Positions 37,984 to 47,116 of a DNA stretch of 64,000 nt are shown here, in pieces. Position numbers and translations under genes: made by a program. The notes beneath the pieces are model-generated. The model did not search any database. It saw only the letters and a list, made by a program, of their open reading frames with translations, and was not told the DNA's origin. The first letter of the stretch is position 1. Every line of letters starts with the position of its first letter. The DNA comes from Variovorax paradoxus (GTDB taxonomy: Bacteria; Pseudomonadota; Gammaproteobacteria; Burkholderiales; Burkholderiaceae_C), in contig NZ_CP045644.1 of the NCBI RefSeq assembly GCF_009498455.1, forward strand, positions 5,645,001 through 5,709,000, written 5' to 3'.

Positions 37984-39507
37984 TCAGGCGTCCAGCTGCG
38001 CCAATCGCTTCAGCTTGCGTTCGCTCATGCGCTTGGCCAGGCGCGGCAGCACCAGCACGGCGACGATGACGACGATCACGACGATCGACTCGGGACGCTG
38101 GAAGAACACGACCGGGCTGCCCTGCCCCATGGCGATGGCGTTGCGCAGGTTGGCTTCGGCGAGCGGGCCGAGGATCATGCCGACGACCACGGGGGCGGTC
38201 GGGAAGTCGAAGCGCCGCATCACCACGCCGAGCAGGCCGATGCCGAACAGCAGGAACAGGTCGAAGGTGTTCTGGCGCATGCCGTACGCACCCACGGTCG
38301 CGAAGATCAGGATGCCGGCGTACAGCTGCGGCTTCGGAATCTTGAGCAGCTTGACCCACAGGCCGACCATCGGCAGGTTGAGCACCAGCAGCATCAGGTT
38401 GCCGATGTACAGCGAGGCGATGAGCGCCCAGACCAGCGCGGCCGAGGTGGTGAACAGCTGCGGGCCCGGCTGGATGCCGTAGTTCTGGAACGCACCCAGC
38501 ATGATGGCCGTGGTGTTCGACGTGGGAATGCCCAGCGTGAGCAGCGGGATCAGCGCGGCGGTCACGGTGGCGTTGTTGGCGGCCTCGGGGCCGGCCACGC
38601 CTTCGATGGCGCCGGTGGTGCCGAACTCGGCCTTGGCGTCCTTGTCCTTGGCCAGCTTCTTCTCGGTCGCGTAGCTCAGGAAGGTCGGGATCTCCGTGCC
38701 GCCGGCCGGAATGCAGCCGAAGGGCGTGCCGATGGCCGCACCGCGCAGCCACGCGGGAATCGAGCGCTTCCAGTCGCGCGACGTCATGTGCACGCGGGTC
38801 AGCTTGTTCTGGCCCTCGACCACACGGCCTTCGTACAGCACGGCGTACAGCACCTCGGCCACGGCGAAGAGGCCCACCGCCACCAGCACGATCTCGATGC
38901 CGTCGAGCAGCTCGGGCATGTTGCCGGTGTAGCGGCCCTGGCCGGTGATCTGGTCCAGGCCCACGCAGCCCATGGCCAGGCCGACGAACAGCGCCGTCAT
39001 GCCGCGCAGCGTGCTCTTGCCGAGCACCGCGCTCACCGTGGTGAAGGCCAGCAGCATCAGCAGGAAGTACTCGGGCGCCGCGAGGCGCACCGCGTAGTCG
39101 GCCACGAACGGCGCGAACAGCGTGACGACCACGGTGGCGATGGTGCCGGCCACGAAGGAGCCGATGGCCGCGGTGGCGAGGGCTGCGCCCGCGCGGCCGC
39201 TCTTGGCCATCTTGTTGCCCTCCATCGCCGTGACCATGCTGGCGGTTTCGCCGGGCGTGTTCAGCAGGATCGAGGTGGTCGAGCCGCCGTACATGGCGCC
39301 GTAGTAGATGCCCGAGAAAAAGATCATCGAGGCCGTGATGTCGACCTTGCCGGTGATCGGCAGCAGCATCGCCACGGCCACCGCGGGGCCGATGCCGGGC
39401 AGCACGCCCACGGCCGTGCCCAGGGCACAGCCGATGAGGCACCACAGCAGATTGATGGGGGTGATCGCGGCCGCGAAGCCGGCCATCAGTGCGTTGAAGA
39501 TATCCAT
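37984..39507 (-). CDS. tctA: Tripartite tricarboxylate transporter large permease TctA
   Basis: 507-residue inner-membrane subunit with about twelve helices. Conserved features are the repeated glycine/proline motifs [17 protein letters not shown] and [14 protein letters not shown], and the [17 protein letters not shown] segment. It transports carboxylates in sodium- or proton-coupled fashion with TctB and the binding protein TctC. Third gene of tctCBA, ends at a strong terminator. Confidence 0.95.
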   Translation of the reverse strand: MDIFNALMAGFAAAITPINLLWCLIGCALGTAVGVLPGIGPAVAVAMLLPITGKVDITASMIFFSGIYYGAMYGGSTTSILLNTPGETASMVTAMEGNKMAKSGRAGAALATAAIGSFVAGTIATVVVTLFAPFVADYAVRLAAPEYFLLMLLAFTTVSAVLGKSTLRGMTALFVGLAMGCVGLDQITGQGRYTGNMPELLDGIEIVLVAVGLFAVAEVLYAVLYEGRVVEGQNKLTRVHMTSRDWKRSIPAWLRGAAIGTPFGCIPAGGTEIPTFLSYATEKKLAKDKDAKAEFGTTGAIEGVAGPEAANNATVTAALIPLLTLGIPTSNTTAIMLGAFQNYGIQPGPQLFTTSAALVWALIASLYIGNLMLLVLNLPMVGLWVKLLKIPKPQLYAGILIFATVGAYGMRQNTFDLFLLFGIGLLGVVMRRFDFPTAPVVVGMILGPLAEANLRNAIAMGQGSPVVFFQRPESIVVIVVIVAVLVLPRLAKRMSERKLKRLAQLDA

Positions 39508-39520
39508 GACGGGGCTCCGA

Positions 39521-40072
39521 TCAGATCCAGCCGGTGCTGGTGAGACCCGGCAGGCTGATGGCCAGGAACTTGGTGAACAGCCAGAAGACCGGCGCCGAGA
39601 TCGCCAGACCTGTCACGAAGTCGGTGCCCCAGGTGGCCGGCGCGTTGACCTTCGCCTGCCCTGCGGCGCGGCGCAGGCCCTGCACAGCCAGCAGGTAGCA
39701 CAGCGTGCAGCTCAGGATGAAGCCGATGCTGGTGATGAGCGCCGCGTTGAGCAGCAGGCCCGCCGCCACCCAGATGAAGCCGGGCCAGTAGCCCTTGTCG
39801 GCGCCCGAGGGTGCGTCGAGTTCGCGGAAGCCGCCACTGAACGCTTCCCAGGTGATCCACGCGCCGCAGACCATCAGGACGATCGAGACCATCCACGGCA
39901 GGAAGTTGGGGCCGACGCCGCCGTAGCCGGCTTCGGAAGAAATGTCGATGGCGCCGTAGGCCAGCGCAGCGCCGGTCAACAGCACGCCGAGGCCGACGAG
40001 GTATTGCGGCCAGGGGGCCGCGCCCGGGGTGGCCTCAGCGGAACGCGAGACCGAGGATTCTGGAGTTGTCAT
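39521..40072 (-). CDS. tctB: Tripartite tricarboxylate transporter small permease TctB
   Basis: 183 residues from MTTPESSV with four hydrophobic helices (LVGLGVLLTGAALAYGA; FLPWMVSIVLMVCGAW; FIWVAAGLLLNAALITSIGF; LAISAPVFWLFTKF). The start at 40072 removes a non-conserved extension read from the intergenic region. It lies 13 bases before tctA. The 145-base gap to tctC shows no clear terminator or promoter. Confidence 0.92.
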   Translation of the reverse strand: MTTPESSVSRSAEATPGAAPWPQYLVGLGVLLTGAALAYGAIDISSEAGYGGVGPNFLPWMVSIVLMVCGAWITWEAFSGGFRELDAPSGADKGYWPGFIWVAAGLLLNAALITSIGFILSCTLCYLLAVQGLRRAAGQAKVNAPATWGTDFVTGLAISAPVFWLFTKFLAISLPGLTSTGWI

Positions 40073-40217
40073 TTTTTGCTCCCGCAGTCGTGGGGAAAAA
40101 GAACTGCCTCCTTCCAGAAACACCGCGGAACCGGCGCTGCCAGGCCGCAGGTGTTGTCCCCGGAAGGAGGTTGGCGCGCGCGACACGAAATGCGCGCGGC
40201 CGGGGGGCGAACCAAAC

Positions 40218-41177
40218 TCAGACCATGCCGGACTTGACCATGATGGCGCGCAGCGCGGCGAAGTCGTCGTCGACGAACTTGGCGAAGGCGTCGCCCGACA
40301 GCACGGCCGGCGTCCAGGCGTTCTTCTTGAGCGATTCGGCCCACGAGGCGCTCTTGAGCGCGGCCAGCACCATCTCGGTCAGGGCCTTGCGCTGCTCGGC
40401 CGAGATGCCGGGTGCGCCGTACACGCCGCGCCAGTTGCCGATCTCGACGTCGATGCCCTGCTCCTTCAGCGTGGGCACGTTGATGCCCGGCAGGCGCTGG
40501 GCCGAGGTGACGGCGATGGCCTTCATCTTGCCGGCGGCGATGTACTCGGCGAACTCGCTGTAGCCGCTGCCGCCGATGGTGACGTTGCCGCCCAGGATGG
40601 CGGCGGTGGCTTCACCGCCTCCGCGGAAGGCCACGTAGTTGATCTTCGACGGGTCGGCGCCGACCTTCTGCGCGATCATGGCCGCGGCGATGTGCTCGGT
40701 GGAGCCGCGCGAACCGCCGCCCCACTTCACGCTGCCCGGGTCCTTCTTGAGCTGCTCGACCACGTCCTTCATGGACTTGAAGGGCGAGTTCGACGGCAGC
40801 ACGAACACGTTGTATTCGGTGGTCAGGCGCGCGATGGGCGTGGCCTGCGACAGGTTGACCGGCGGCTTGCCGGTGATGATGCCGCCCAGCATGACGGAGC
40901 CCATGACCATGAGTGCGTTCGGGTCGCCCTTGGAGCCGTTGACGAACTGGGCCAGGCCCAGCGCACCGGCGGCGCCGCCCTTGTTGTCGTAGGCGACGGT
41001 GTCGGCGGCCTTGGCGTCGGTCAGGGCCTTGCCCAGCGCACGGCCTGTGGTGTCCCAGCCGCCGCCCGGGTTGGCGGGGATCATCATCTTGACGTTGGCG
41101 GCAGCGCGCGCCGACAGCGGCAAGGCGCCGGCAGCGGCCAGTGCGGCCAGGGACTTCAAAAAGGTATCGCGACGCAT
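40218..41177 (-). CDS. tctC: Tricarboxylate-binding periplasmic protein (Bug family, TctC)
   Basis: 319 residues. Signal peptide MRRDTFLKSLAALAAAGAL ends ARA before ANVKMMIPANPGGGWDTTGR, which is the usual ligand-loop signature of Bug proteins. A GGAGACACC ribosome site precedes the ATG. It is the first gene of tctCBA and divergent from tctDE, as in citrate/tricarboxylate systems. Bug proteins bind many carboxylates, so citrate is likely but not certain. Confidence 0.93.
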   Translation of the reverse strand: MRRDTFLKSLAALAAAGALPLSARAAANVKMMIPANPGGGWDTTGRALGKALTDAKAADTVAYDNKGGAAGALGLAQFVNGSKGDPNALMVMGSVMLGGIITGKPPVNLSQATPIARLTTEYNVFVLPSNSPFKSMKDVVEQLKKDPGSVKWGGGSRGSTEHIAAAMIAQKVGADPSKINYVAFRGGGEATAAILGGNVTIGGSGYSEFAEYIAAGKMKAIAVTSAQRLPGINVPTLKEQGIDVEIGNWRGVYGAPGISAEQRKALTEMVLAALKSASWAESLKKNAWTPAVLSGDAFAKFVDDDFAALRAIMVKSGMV

Positions 41178-41328
41178 CGTTGGTGTCTCCTGAAAACTTG
41201 GGAACGGGTGGAACCTGACTTGGACCTGAGCCGCTATCATGCGCCGCCCCGCTGTCAGTTGGCTGTCCACCAGACTGGGGAAAACACCGAAGCAGCACCC
41301 ACCGACCACCCACCGATCCGCGCCCCGC

Positions 41329-42009
41329 ATGAAGCTGCTCCTCGTCGAAGACGACCCCTCGATGCAACTCACCCTGCAGCGCACGCTCGGGCGCCGGCAC
41401 ATCGACGTGCGCATCTGCGGCGACGGTGCGCAGGCCCTCACGCAGTGGCGCGCCATCGAGCCCGACGTGGTCGCGCTCGACCTGAGCCTGCCCAACGTCG
41501 ACGGCCTGCAGGTGCTGGCGCAGGCGCGCGCCGAGGGCCTGCGCACGCCGGTGCTGCTGCTCACCGCGCGCGGCACGGTGGGCGACCGGATCATGGGCCT
41601 GAACGCCGGCGCGGACGACTACCTGCCCAAGCCCTTCGACCTGGACGAACTCGAGGCCCGCATCCGCGCGCTGCGCCGGCGCAGCCAGAGCGCCGGGCCC
41701 GAGGCAACGATGAACCCGATGGAGGTCGGCGGCCTGCGCTTCGAGCCCGACAACGGCGCCATCTACCACCGCGCCGAACTGCTCGAGCTCACGCCGCGCG
41801 AGCTCGCGCTGCTCAAGGCGCTGATGCTGAAGCCGGGCCACGCCGTCACGAAGGAGCGCCTGTTCGAGCTGGTGTTCCCGGGCGAGGCCAACGTGCAGTA
41901 CGAAGCGATCGAGGTGGTCGTGTACCGCCTGCGCAAGAAGCTGGTGGGCACGGGCACGGTGCTGATGACGATGCGCGGCCTGGGCTACCTGCTGCGGGCC
42001 GAGACTTGA
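41329..42009 (+). CDS. tctD: Response regulator TctD (OmpR/PhoB family)
   Basis: 226 residues from MKLLLVEDDP. Receiver acids Glu7-Asp8-Asp9, phospho-acceptor Asp51 in VALDLSLPNVDG and the conserved Lys in LPKPFDLDELEA. The winged-helix output domain covers about 130-222 (ELLELTPRELALLKAL; VVVYRLRKKL). It is divergent from tctC with 151 bases between, which must hold both promoters. It should switch on tctCBA when its kinase senses tricarboxylate. Confidence 0.94.
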   Translation: MKLLLVEDDPSMQLTLQRTLGRRHIDVRICGDGAQALTQWRAIEPDVVALDLSLPNVDGLQVLAQARAEGLRTPVLLLTARGTVGDRIMGLNAGADDYLPKPFDLDELEARIRALRRRSQSAGPEATMNPMEVGGLRFEPDNGAIYHRAELLELTPRELALLKALMLKPGHAVTKERLFELVFPGEANVQYEAIEVVVYRLRKKLVGTGTVLMTMRGLGYLLRAET

Positions 42010-42017
42010 CGGTGGGC

Positions 42018-43442
42018 ATGCGGCAGATGATGTCGTCCTTGCGCGCCCGGCTGCTGCTCGGCATCCTCGTGCCGGTGGCGGTGTTCGTCGTGATCAACAG
42101 CGTGAGCCTGTACCGCCAGAGCCTCGCGGCCGCCACCACGGCCTACGACCGCACGCTGCTGGCCTCGGCCAAGACCATCGGCGAACAGCTCGACGTGGAA
42201 GGCTACGACGACATGGCGCGGCTGCGCGCGATCGTGCCCTACTCCGCGCTCGAGGCCTTCGAGGCCGACAACCGCAGCCGCCTGTTCTATCGCGTGTCGG
42301 CGCTCGACGGCGAAATGGTCTCGGGCTTTGCAGAGCTGCCGTTCTGGCGCGGCCGCATCCCCGACCGCGGCGCGTATGCGGCGCTGGTCGATTTCTACGA
42401 CGCCGAGTTTCGTGGCCAGCCGGTGCGCGTCGCCGTGATGCTGCAGCCCGTGGCCAGCGCGCGCGGCCGCGGCATGGCCGTGGTGCAGGTCGCCGAAACA
42501 CTGGAGCTGCGCGAGACGCTGGTGCGCAAGCTGCTGCTCGACATGCTCTGGCGCCAGCTGCTGCTGATGGGCGTGATCGCGCTCGTCACCGTGGTCGTCG
42601 TGCAGCGCGCCACGCGGCCGGTGCGCGAGCTCGGGGAAGCCATCGAGCGGCGCCCGGAAGACGACCTCTCGCCCATCGACGCGCCCGGCGCCCCGGCCGA
42701 ACTGCGTCCGCTCATTGATGCCACCACCGAGGTCATGGGCCGCCTGCAGCGCCTGCTCGATCACCAGAAGCGCTTCGTGCGCGACAGCGCGCACCAGTTG
42801 CGCACGCCGCTGGCGGTGCTCAAGGCGCAAGTGCAGTCGGCGCGCCGCGGCGACGTGGCGCCCGAGCAGGCGCTGGTCGAGATCAGCCAGACCGTCGAGC
42901 GCGCGACCGCGCTGGCCAACCAGATGCTGTCGCTGGCGAAGGTGGAGCAGCTGCGCCAGCAGCCCGAGTCGGCGCTGCTCGACCTGGGCGACGCGGTGCG
43001 CCACATCGCGCTCGACCTGTCGCCGCTCGTGGCCGACAAGGCGCTCGACTTCGAACTGGCCACCGACGACGCCGTGACCGTGCGCGCGCACCAGTGGATG
43101 CTGCAGGAGCTCACGCGCAACCTGCTGCACAACGCGATCAAGCACAGCCCCGTGGGCGCCCCGCTCTCGGTGCGCGTGCACGCCGAGGGCGACGAGGCGG
43201 TGCTCACCGTGCGCGACGACGGCCCGGGTATTTCGACCGAGCTGCGCCAGCGCCTGTTCGCGCCGTTCGCGGCGGGCAACACCTCGAGCGGCTCGGGTCT
43301 GGGCCTGGCGATCTGCCGCGAGATCGTTCTGGCGCTGGGCGGGCGCATCAGCTTGGACAACCGCACCGCGCCCGGCGCCGGCGGCACCGTGACCGGGCTC
43401 GACGCCGTGGTGCGGCTGCCGCTGTCGCGCCACAATGGCTGA
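42018..43442 (+). CDS. tctE: Sensor histidine kinase TctE
   Basis: 474 residues from ATG 42018; GTG 42012 and TTG 42006 are alternatives that would bring it against the tctD stop. Two membrane helices (about 13-30 and 180-198) flank a periplasmic sensor of some 150 residues. Phospho-accepting His259 lies in RDSAHQLRTPLAVLKAQV. ATPase boxes are NLLHNAIKHSP, VRDDGPGIS and GSGLGLAICREIV. Partner of TctD. Confidence 0.94.
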   Translation: MRQMMSSLRARLLLGILVPVAVFVVINSVSLYRQSLAAATTAYDRTLLASAKTIGEQLDVEGYDDMARLRAIVPYSALEAFEADNRSRLFYRVSALDGEMVSGFAELPFWRGRIPDRGAYAALVDFYDAEFRGQPVRVAVMLQPVASARGRGMAVVQVAETLELRETLVRKLLLDMLWRQLLLMGVIALVTVVVVQRATRPVRELGEAIERRPEDDLSPIDAPGAPAELRPLIDATTEVMGRLQRLLDHQKRFVRDSAHQLRTPLAVLKAQVQSARRGDVAPEQALVEISQTVERATALANQMLSLAKVEQLRQQPESALLDLGDAVRHIALDLSPLVADKALDFELATDDAVTVRAHQWMLQELTRNLLHNAIKHSPVGAPLSVRVHAEGDEAVLTVRDDGPGISTELRQRLFAPFAAGNTSSGSGLGLAICREIVLALGGRISLDNRTAPGAGGTVTGLDAVVRLPLSRHNG

Positions 43443-43932
43443 CCTTTCTTTTCCGACCTTCATGGACCGTCTGCGCATCGACAAGTGGCTCTGGGCCGCC
43501 CGCTTCTTCAAGACCCGTTCGCTGGCCGCGGACGAAATCGGCAAGAACCGCATCCAGGTGAACGGCGACGTCGCCAAGGCCTCGCGCGAGGTCAAGGCTG
43601 GCGACACGGTCGCGATGCGCATGGGCCCGCTCACGCGGACCGTGACGGTGCGCGGCCTCAGCGGCCAGCGCGGCCCGGCGCCCGTGGCCCAGCAGCTGTA
43701 CGAGGAAACGCCCGAGAGCCTGGCGGCGCAGGCTGCCTTCCGCGAACAACGCCGCATGGGCAGCGAGCCGGCACTGGCCATCGAGCAGGGCCGGCCCACC
43801 AAGCGCGACCGGCGCGAGATCGACGGCGTGCGTCACCAGGCCGAGTGGGACAACCGCTGGAGTGCGTCGATCGACGACAGCAGCGACAGCGACGACGACC
43901 ACCCGCCGCCGCGCGGCCGCCCGCAGCGCTGA
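43435..43932 (+). CDS. hslR: S4-domain RNA-binding heat-shock protein (Hsp15-like)
   Basis: 165 residues. The S4 RNA-binding fold starts at about residue 11 (MDRLRIDKWLWAARFFKTRS) and includes IQVNGDVAKASREVKAGD. Hsp15 rescues stalled 50S subunits carrying a nascent chain. The start at 43435 overlaps the tctE stop by eight bases; an inner ATG at 43462 would begin exactly at the domain. The acidic/basic tail (DDSSDSDDDHPPPRGR) is unstructured. Confidence 0.88.
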   Translation: MADLSFPTFMDRLRIDKWLWAARFFKTRSLAADEIGKNRIQVNGDVAKASREVKAGDTVAMRMGPLTRTVTVRGLSGQRGPAPVAQQLYEETPESLAAQAAFREQRRMGSEPALAIEQGRPTKRDRREIDGVRHQAEWDNRWSASIDDSSDSDDDHPPPRGRPQR

Positions 43933-43980
43933 TTCGCGTACCCTGCGGGCTTCGTTTCTTTTTTGACGGAGCGCTCGCAG

Positions 43981-44787
43981 ATGTCCAAGTTCAAGAAGTA
44001 CCGCGTCGGCAGCAAGTTCAGGCTCTCGCGCATCGATCCCGACGACACGTCCTTTCTCGTGGGCGACGAGGCGGCCGAGCGCGACGCGCTCGATGCCATG
44101 TCGCTCGAACTCGACGAGTTGCAGGATCTGCTGCACGCCGAAGGCCGGCGCAAGCTGCTGCTGGTACTGCAGGGCATGGACACCAGCGGCAAGGACGGCA
44201 CGGTGCGCTGGGTGTTCGCGCGCACCTCGCCGCTGGGCGTGCGGGTGACGGCCTTCAAGGCACCGAGTGAAGACGAACGCGCGCGCGACTACCTCTGGCG
44301 CTGCCACGCGGTCGTGCCGCGCACCGGCGAGATCATGGTGTGGAACCGCAGCCACTATGAAGATGTGCTGGTGCCCGTGGTCGAAGGCTGGATCGACGGC
44401 GACGAAACCCGCCGCCGCTACGCGCAGATCAACGATTTCGAGCGGCTGCTCACGGAGACCGGCACGGTCGTCGTCAAGTGCATGCTGCACATCGACAAGG
44501 ACGAGCAGCGCGAGCGCCTGCAGGCCCGCATCGACACGCCCGGCAAGCAATGGAAGTTCAGCATGGGCGACCTTGAGGTGCGCACCAAGTGGGCCGACTA
44601 CCAGAAGGCGTATCAGGACGCGCTGGCCGCCACCTCGACCGACCACGCGCCGTGGCACGTGATTCCGGCCAACAGCAAGCGGCACCGCAACATGGTGATC
44701 GCGCAGCTGCTCGTGAAGACGCTGCGTGACATGAAGCTGAAAGCCCCGCCGCCCAACCCCGCGCTCAAGGGCATGGTCGTGAAGTGA
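43981..44787 (+). CDS. Polyphosphate kinase 2 family protein (class III-like)
   Basis: 268 residues. Uses polyphosphate to phosphorylate nucleotides. Walker A is GMDTSGKDG (65-73), lid region SEDERARDYLWR follows, and the Walker B region reads VWNRSHYEDVLVPVVE (about 120-135). The NRSHYED form rather than DRSWYNRAG points to class III enzymes that accept both mono- and diphosphates. The start at ATG 43981 is preferred over an upstream TTG. Stand-alone, 48 bases after hslR. Confidence 0.9.
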   Translation: MSKFKKYRVGSKFRLSRIDPDDTSFLVGDEAAERDALDAMSLELDELQDLLHAEGRRKLLLVLQGMDTSGKDGTVRWVFARTSPLGVRVTAFKAPSEDERARDYLWRCHAVVPRTGEIMVWNRSHYEDVLVPVVEGWIDGDETRRRYAQINDFERLLTETGTVVVKCMLHIDKDEQRERLQARIDTPGKQWKFSMGDLEVRTKWADYQKAYQDALAATSTDHAPWHVIPANSKRHRNMVIAQLLVKTLRDMKLKAPPPNPALKGMVVK

Positions 44788-44815
44788 GCCGACCCGCCTG
44801 GCGGGTGGTGCGGGC

Positions 44816-45496
44816 TCAGGAGCGGCGCACGGGCGCCGTGGAGCGCATCGGCGTCTGCGCCAGCACGCGGCAGTTGCCGAACTCGCAGCGCACGGCCCAG
44901 GCCACGCCGTTCGCGCACGGCACGCTGTAGTTTTCGTAGCCCGGCCCCTTGGCCGTCATCTCGGCGCGCGGCTGCACGTTGCAGCGGCCGGCCTTGGCCA
45001 GTTGCTCGACGTTGTAGGTGTCGACACCCGTGCGGCGCGGCTTGAGCGCGAGCACGGGGTTGAAGGTGTTGCCGTAGAACGTGTCCTGCACGTTCGGGTC
45101 GAGGTTGCGGTAACCGCGCTTGGCCATGCAATGGACGATGGCGATCTGCTGGTGTTCGGCAATCAGCGCGCCGCTGGGGCGGCTGTTCCAGTCGATGACG
45201 GCGGCGGTGACGCCGGTGTACGAAGCCGCGGCGACGATGCCCTGGCCATGCACGGTGATGAGGCCGAGGCCCAGTGCGGCCCACATCGCGTCGCCGGATT
45301 CGCTGCGTGCGGTGATGCGGGTCGCTGCGGTGCGGCAGTCGGCCACGTCGCTGTCGTAGCGCGCCTTGTCCACGCCTTCCATGGCGACCATCGGCATGTA
45401 CGACATGCCGGTTCCCTTCCCGGGTCCGGTCGGCGGTGCGCTGGCGCATCCGGCCAGAACCACGGTGGCCAATGCCATGCTGAGCAGCAACTTCAT
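44816..45496 (-). CDS. Outer-membrane lipoprotein of unknown function
   Basis: 226 residues. Lipobox LAGC with Cys17. Soon after comes a region rich in small residues (DAMWAALGLGLITVHGQGIV AAAS-like) that could form a glycine zipper or a membrane-associated hairpin, then RGYRNLDPNVQDTFYGN. Four further cysteines could make two disulfides. I do not recognise the family. It is convergent with ppk2 and has its own promoter region (a TATATG-like box near 45545). Confidence 0.75.
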   Translation of the reverse strand: MKLLLSMALATVVLAGCASAPPTGPGKGTGMSYMPMVAMEGVDKARYDSDVADCRTAATRITARSESGDAMWAALGLGLITVHGQGIVAAASYTGVTAAVIDWNSRPSGALIAEHQQIAIVHCMAKRGYRNLDPNVQDTFYGNTFNPVLALKPRRTGVDTYNVEQLAKAGRCNVQPRAEMTAKGPGYENYSVPCANGVAWAVRCEFGNCRVLAQTPMRSTAPVRRS

Positions 45497-45670
45497 GGGA
45501 TTCCCTCGTCCTCTTCGCGGTAGTTGCGAGGGATTTAACCATACATATAGTTACTTCTGAATCGACTTGTCGCGGATGAGCGACGCCCTCCGTGCGGGGA
45601 TTTCGGCGCGCGATCCGGGGCGCGCAAAGGGGCAAGGTACAGTTTTCACCCGCTCCGCGTTCCCCCGTCC

Positions 45671-46045
45671 ATGCACCGCACTTCCCGGCTTTCCGTTTCC
45701 CACCTGCTCCCGCTCGCACTGGCGGGCCTTCTGGCCACCGCATCCTTCGGCGCCGCGGCCCAGCAGGCGCAACCGTCCCCCGTGGATCTGGCGCGCAAGA
45801 ACGCCTGCATGGCCTGCCATGGGCTGGTGCACAAGCAGGTCGGCCCGGGCTTTGCGCAGATCGCCGACCGCTACCGCAACGACGCCGCCGCGCCCGCGCG
45901 CCTGGCCGACAAGATCCGCAACGGCAGCGTCGGCACCTGGGGCCGCGTGATCATGCCGCGCCAGTCGCTGGTCTCGGAGGCCGACGCGCAGGTGCTCGCG
46001 CGCTGGGTGCTGGCACAGCCGCAACAGCAAGCGCCCGCGCGCTGA
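45671..46045 (+). CDS. Small c-type cytochrome (c551/c552-like)
   Basis: 124 residues, periplasmic. Signal peptide ends near FGAAA (about residue 30). The haem motif CMACH is at 46-50 and the likely axial methionine is Met95 in GRVIMPRQ. Mature size of about 94 residues fits a single-haem electron carrier. Monocistronic and convergent with the regulator at 46.1-46.8 kb. Confidence 0.9.
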   Translation: MHRTSRLSVSHLLPLALAGLLATASFGAAAQQAQPSPVDLARKNACMACHGLVHKQVGPGFAQIADRYRNDAAAPARLADKIRNGSVGTWGRVIMPRQSLVSEADAQVLARWVLAQPQQQAPAR

Positions 46046-46053
46046 ATCGCCGC

Positions 46054-46842
46054 TCAGGTCGACAGCTGCGACGGCGTGGCCGACTCCACCCGGAAGTCCG
46101 TCGGGAACGTCCAGGTGCCGGGCGCGTCGCGCTTGCCCAGTTGGCTGAGCTGGTAGCCCATGCCCCAGACCGCGTGCAACGACAGGCCGTGCGGCTGGTC
46201 GACGTACAGCCCCAGCTTGCGCCGCAGCTTCGACACGTTGGCGTCCAGCGTGCGCGAACCGGCGGCCACGCCGCTTTGCCAGCCGATCATTTCCAGGTGC
46301 TCGCGGCCCAGCGGGCGGTTCATGTGGCGGAAGAATTCGGCCGCCAGATCGAATTCGATCGGCGTCAGGCGAATCTCGGTGCCAGCCACGTCGACCATGT
46401 CGAACGGCGACAGCAAGCTGAATTCCTGCCATTCGAGGCTGCGCGGCACGACCGGCCGATTGCGCTGCCGCAGGAAGAACTCGAGCATGAAATACATCTC
46501 TTCGAAGGTCGACGGCTCCGGCAGCACGGCGTCGTCGGGGCCGGCATGCAGCAGCGACAGCCCGCGAATCTGCCGCTTGCGCGCACTCATGATCAATGGG
46601 GTGTTGTAGCGCAGCGTTTCACGCACCTGGCCCACGAGTTTTTGCACATCGTCGGGCGCCGACGGAATTGAAAGCAGCAGCGCCTCGAAACTGCCGGAAG
46701 GGGCAACCTGCGAAATCAATTCGTCGATATGCGAAAAGGCGACGGGCGTATAACCCAGCATCTTTACGGCACGGCTGGCATGCCACCGCGTTCGGGGAGA
46801 GGGGTCCAACACTGCAATGTGCGGGGAGTTTTGCTCAAACAT
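46054..46842 (-). CDS. Winged-helix regulator with a degenerate receiver domain
   Basis: 262 residues. The first 125 residues look like a response-regulator receiver (PHIAVLDPSPRTRWHASRAV), but the phospho-acceptor position carries Ser58 (EALLLSIPSA) and the conserved Lys region reads LPEPSTFEE. The C-terminal part is a full OmpR-type winged helix (about 158-233: RLTPIEFDLAAEFFRHMN; LDANVSKLRRKLGL). No kinase gene is adjacent. It probably works without phosphorylation. Target unknown; its own AT-rich upstream region is a candidate. Confidence 0.85.
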   Translation of the reverse strand: MFEQNSPHIAVLDPSPRTRWHASRAVKMLGYTPVAFSHIDELISQVAPSGSFEALLLSIPSAPDDVQKLVGQVRETLRYNTPLIMSARKRQIRGLSLLHAGPDDAVLPEPSTFEEMYFMLEFFLRQRNRPVVPRSLEWQEFSLLSPFDMVDVAGTEIRLTPIEFDLAAEFFRHMNRPLGREHLEMIGWQSGVAAGSRTLDANVSKLRRKLGLYVDQPHGLSLHAVWGMGYQLSQLGKRDAPGTWTFPTDFRVESATPSQLST

Positions 46843-47116
46843 TGAAAATTACCTTGCACACCGTGGCGTTACAAACTTCTATTTTTGCCTCGATGGCCGA
46901 AGAATTACCCTTGTTCATTCAAGCTCCCCGCAATAAATTGCTTTGAATTGTTTGGGATGGATTCATTTTTTTACAAATGAATTTCTATTCGCCTGAATTC
47001 CTTGAGAAGTGAATTTATTCCCAAATAAAGTTCACAGGTATGAGTGAAGTGAACAGAAATATGAGGATCGGGCACAGCGGCAGCGCCGTGCCCGAAATGC
47101 GCCGGCAGCGCGCCGG
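46843..47116. other. AT-rich intergenic island
   Basis: 274 bases markedly richer in A+T than the surroundings, containing ATTCATTT (46961-46968) and AAATGAAT (46975-46982) as an inverted repeat. No coding potential. It holds the promoter of the pseudo-receiver regulator (46842) and lies beyond the 3' end of the AraC gene. Could be bound by an H-NS-like protein. Confidence 0.6.

Noticed and set aside
40029..43442. Plus-strand open frame of over 1100 codons ending in TctE
   Set aside because: Only the part from 42018 is kinase; the rest is antisense to tctC or out of frame with tctD.
44788..44815. Terminator between ppk2 and the lipoprotein gene
   Set aside because: A short GC hairpin is present in the gap, but the loop is too small and no T-run follows in either direction.
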